DNA of 64,000 nucleotides. Origin: Planctomycetota bacterium (GTDB lineage Bacteria; Planctomycetota; PUPC01; DSUN01). Shown here in pieces: positions 62,255 through 64,000 of the stretch. How positions within the stretch are numbered: the first letter of the stretch is position 1; the number at the start of each line of letters is the position of its first letter. Position numbers and translations under genes: made by a program. Under the pieces are notes generated by a model. It did no database searches. It worked only from the letters and a program-made list of their open reading frames with translations, and had not been told where the DNA came from. The stretch spans positions 1 to 64,000 of the forward strand of contig DAOOIT010000001.1 of NCBI GenBank assembly GCA_035384565.1. Reading direction: 5' to 3'.

Positions 62255-62356
62255 AAACTAAGACTACCTGCGCGTTGCGAAGCCTGGGCTCCCCTGTTGC
62301 GAGCCGCTCCGCGGCGCTGCTAGCTGACCCCGATTGCTCTGGAAGGAGACCCCCGG

Positions 62357-64000
62357 ATGCGCGGCCTGCGCAGCATGCTTCCAGTTCTCACCCTCCTTGC
62401 GCTTATCCTCCTGGCCACCCCTGCAAGTGCCAGCCTCGTGGCCTACTACAAGTTCGACGACTCAGGCAACCTGGGCCGCGACTATGGCCCCTGGGCCGCC
62501 TCGGGCTACTACACCGCCACCAACTCCGGCGTAGCCTACAACGCCGGCGGCTATACGGCCGGCGCGGGCGACTTCGATGGCGGCGACGACTACCTGCGCC
62601 TGCCCGTCACCGGCCGCCTCAACGCCCTCCAGGCCAACCCCTACACCATCATGGCCTGGATCAACCCCAACATGGTTCCGCCCGCAGGGGCCGCCGACGC
62701 CAACACGGCCCACTACGGCATCATCAACAAGGCGGGCTACCACTCGGGCCTCCGCTACCTGGGCGCCAACGCCGGCGCCAACGCCCAGAAGGTCCAGGGC
62801 GAAGGCTGGCTCGCCACCGGCCCCACCTCGTACGCCGCACAGTCCACCGGCACCGCCGCTCCCGCTGCCTGGACCCACACCGCCGCCGTCGTGAACCCCC
62901 AGGCGGGCACCATGACCATTTACGTGAACGGCGTGGCCGGCCCCACGGTGAACTGGACGCCTGGCGCCCCCTACAACTACGGCACGGGCACCTGGACCAT
63001 CGGCAACGCGAACCCCGGCGCCGGCACCTATCGCTGGCCGATGAACGGGCGGATTGACGAGGCCGCCTTCTTCGACCACGCCCTCAGCCCCGCCGAGATC
63101 GCCAGCATCGCCGCCGGCGCATCGCCCACCACCATCGTCAGCGGGGCCATCACCCCCACCGGCCTGTGGCGCTTCGAGGGCGCCCACGGCACCCCCGTGG
63201 GCACCGTGGTCAACACCCTCAACCCCGGGTTCCTCGACGGCGTCGGCGAATCCAGCGCCAGCTACTCCAGCTACGTCCCCTCCCGCCGCATTTACGACCC
63301 CATCAGCGGCACCACCTACGTCAACACCTCCTCGCTCAACATGGCCCCCGGCGCCGTCCGTGTCCTCAGCGACCCCGCCCTCCAGGCCGGCAACTTCACC
63401 GTCGAGGCCTTCCTGCGCATCGGCGGCGACCAGGGCGGCTACCCGGCCTTCGTGAGCCACCGCAACGCCACGCCGCTGGGCTGGCAACTGGACATTGACC
63501 CGAACGAGGCCCTGCGCACGCGCTTCGACTCCGCGGCGGCGCAGAACCAGGTCGTGGGCGGCGGCGCCCTGGGCACCGGCGTGTGGAACCACACCGCCGT
63601 CACCTACGACAGCGCGACCAAGCAGATCCGCCTCTACCGCAACTACGTCAACGCCTACACCGGCACCCTCAACGGCAACTCGTCGGACGTCACGGCGATC
63701 GTGGCCGACTTCCTGATGGGCGCCGGCAGCGGCTGGCCGGCCGGCACCTACCTCGACGAGGTGCGCTTCACCCCCCAGGTGCTCGACCCGCCCCAGTTCC
63801 TCCAGCTCCTGGGCGTGCCCGTCACCTACCGCATCACCGCCGCCACGCAGACCGGCAACGCCAGCGTGGACGCCTACGTGGCCGAGCTCGACACGGTGGT
63901 CGGCAACCAGTTCGCCGGCACCGGCACCGGCAGCCCGTCCGTCACCGTCACCGGCAGCGTCACCCTGCGCGAGGGCGCGCTCGACTTCCTGCACATCAAA
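62357..64000 (+). CDS. Secreted LamG-domain protein, truncated by window end
   Basis: At least 548 residues; the C-terminus lies beyond the window. The signal peptide is about 1-25 (MRGLRSMLPVLTLLALILLA). Two LamG/concanavalin-like jelly rolls follow: about 26-250 (LVAYYKFDDSGNLGRDYG ... GRIDEAAFFDHALSPAEI) and about 265-480 (TGLWRFEGAHGTPVGTVVNT ... TYLDEVRFTPQVLDPPQF). From about residue 489 comes VTYRITAATQTGNASVDAYV, the module shared with the preceding PEP-CTERM protein. LamG domains bind glycans. By its position, promoter and shared module it probably ends in a PEP-CTERM signal, but that is not seen. The ATG has ggaaggag eight bases upstream. Confidence 0.85.
   Translation, partial: MRGLRSMLPVLTLLALILLATPASASLVAYYKFDDSGNLGRDYGPWAASGYYTATNSGVAYNAGGYTAGAGDFDGGDDYLRLPVTGRLNALQANPYTIMAWINPNMVPPAGAADANTAHYGIINKAGYHSGLRYLGANAGANAQKVQGEGWLATGPTSYAAQSTGTAAPAAWTHTAAVVNPQAGTMTIYVNGVAGPTVNWTPGAPYNYGTGTWTIGNANPGAGTYRWPMNGRIDEAAFFDHALSPAEIASIAAGASPTTIVSGAITPTGLWRFEGAHGTPVGTVVNTLNPGFLDGVGESSASYSSYVPSRRIYDPISGTTYVNTSSLNMAPGAVRVLSDPALQAGNFTVEAFLRIGGDQGGYPAFVSHRNATPLGWQLDIDPNEALRTRFDSAAAQNQVVGGGALGTGVWNHTAVTYDSATKQIRLYRNYVNAYTGTLNGNSSDVTAIVADFLMGAGSGWPAGTYLDEVRFTPQVLDPPQFLQLLGVPVTYRITAATQTGNASVDAYVAELDTVVGNQFAGTGTGSPSVTVTGSVTLREGALDFLHIK

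Larger units (their letters stand above)
61837..62356. other. Intergenic region between two surface-protein genes
   Basis: 520 bp with no gene. It holds a terminator hairpin (61862-61894), no recognised repeat, and the sigma-54 promoter (62239-62254) with a leader of roughly 90 nt. I searched by eye for a riboswitch in 62090-62230 and found none I can support. Confidence 0.55.

Overview
The window is a high-GC (roughly 68-70 % by eye) bacterial chromosome segment with tightly packed genes. It has no rRNA, tRNA, CRISPR array, transposase or phage gene that I can see. The gene content points to an uncultured Planctomycetota-like (PVC superphylum) bacterium. The signs are a serine/threonine kinase with a transmembrane segment and TPR-type C-terminus coupled to an ECF sigma factor, FHA-TM-TPR proteins, several Gfo/Idh/MocA oxidoreductases (one with a twin-arginine signal), very large secreted PQQ-type beta-propeller proteins, uroporphyrinogen-decarboxylase-like proteins and a PEP-CTERM surface protein. 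This assignment rests on gene families, not on a marker gene.

Layout. 1-5.3 kb: an intergenic repeat zone, then a leftward oxidoreductase and a leftward sigma factor-kinase pair. 5.4-17.7 kb: a secreted LTxxQ-type protein, then a rightward unit of a GH30-like glycosidase, two giant secreted proteins mixing beta-propellers with a methyltransferase-like fold, and a TIM-barrel sugar isomerase/epimerase-like enzyme. 18-26 kb: a 1157-residue secreted protein, a URO-D-like protein, DNA polymerase IV and a Tat-exported oxidoreductase. 26.5-37.9 kb: a HEAT-repeat protein, an ADP-ribosylglycohydrolase, a secreted metallopeptidase-like protein, L-lactate dehydrogenase, a HicBA toxin-antitoxin pair, a pterin-binding methyltransferase, a corrinoid adenosyltransferase, and a secreted protein with an oxidoreductase. 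38-47.5 kb: a HEAT-repeat protein, 3-methyladenine DNA glycosylase, an alpha/beta hydrolase, a second URO-D-like protein, secreted glycosidase-like proteins and an NlpC/P60-like lipoprotein. 47.5-50.5 kb: a four-gene membrane operon of unknown function. 50.5-58 kb: a CAP-domain protein, two FHA-TM-TPR proteins, a solute-binding lipoprotein, a cupin and cysteine synthase. 58.4-64 kb: a PA14-like PEP-CTERM protein and a LamG protein running off the end, each behind a near-consensus sigma-54 promoter.

Together the genes suggest a glycan degrader and surface-protein producer with corrinoid/one-carbon chemistry. The observations I find most worth following are: (i) two neighbouring secreted propeller/methyltransferase-fold proteins whose modules are in permuted order, with a dispersed repeat at one module junction; (ii) the overlapping four-gene membrane operon; (iii) matched sigma-54 promoters and a shared unnamed module in the two terminal surface proteins; (iv) a two-copy element of about 190 nt whose terminal hairpin keeps its loop while both stem arms change together; and (v) two genes that appear to start at AUC and CUG.
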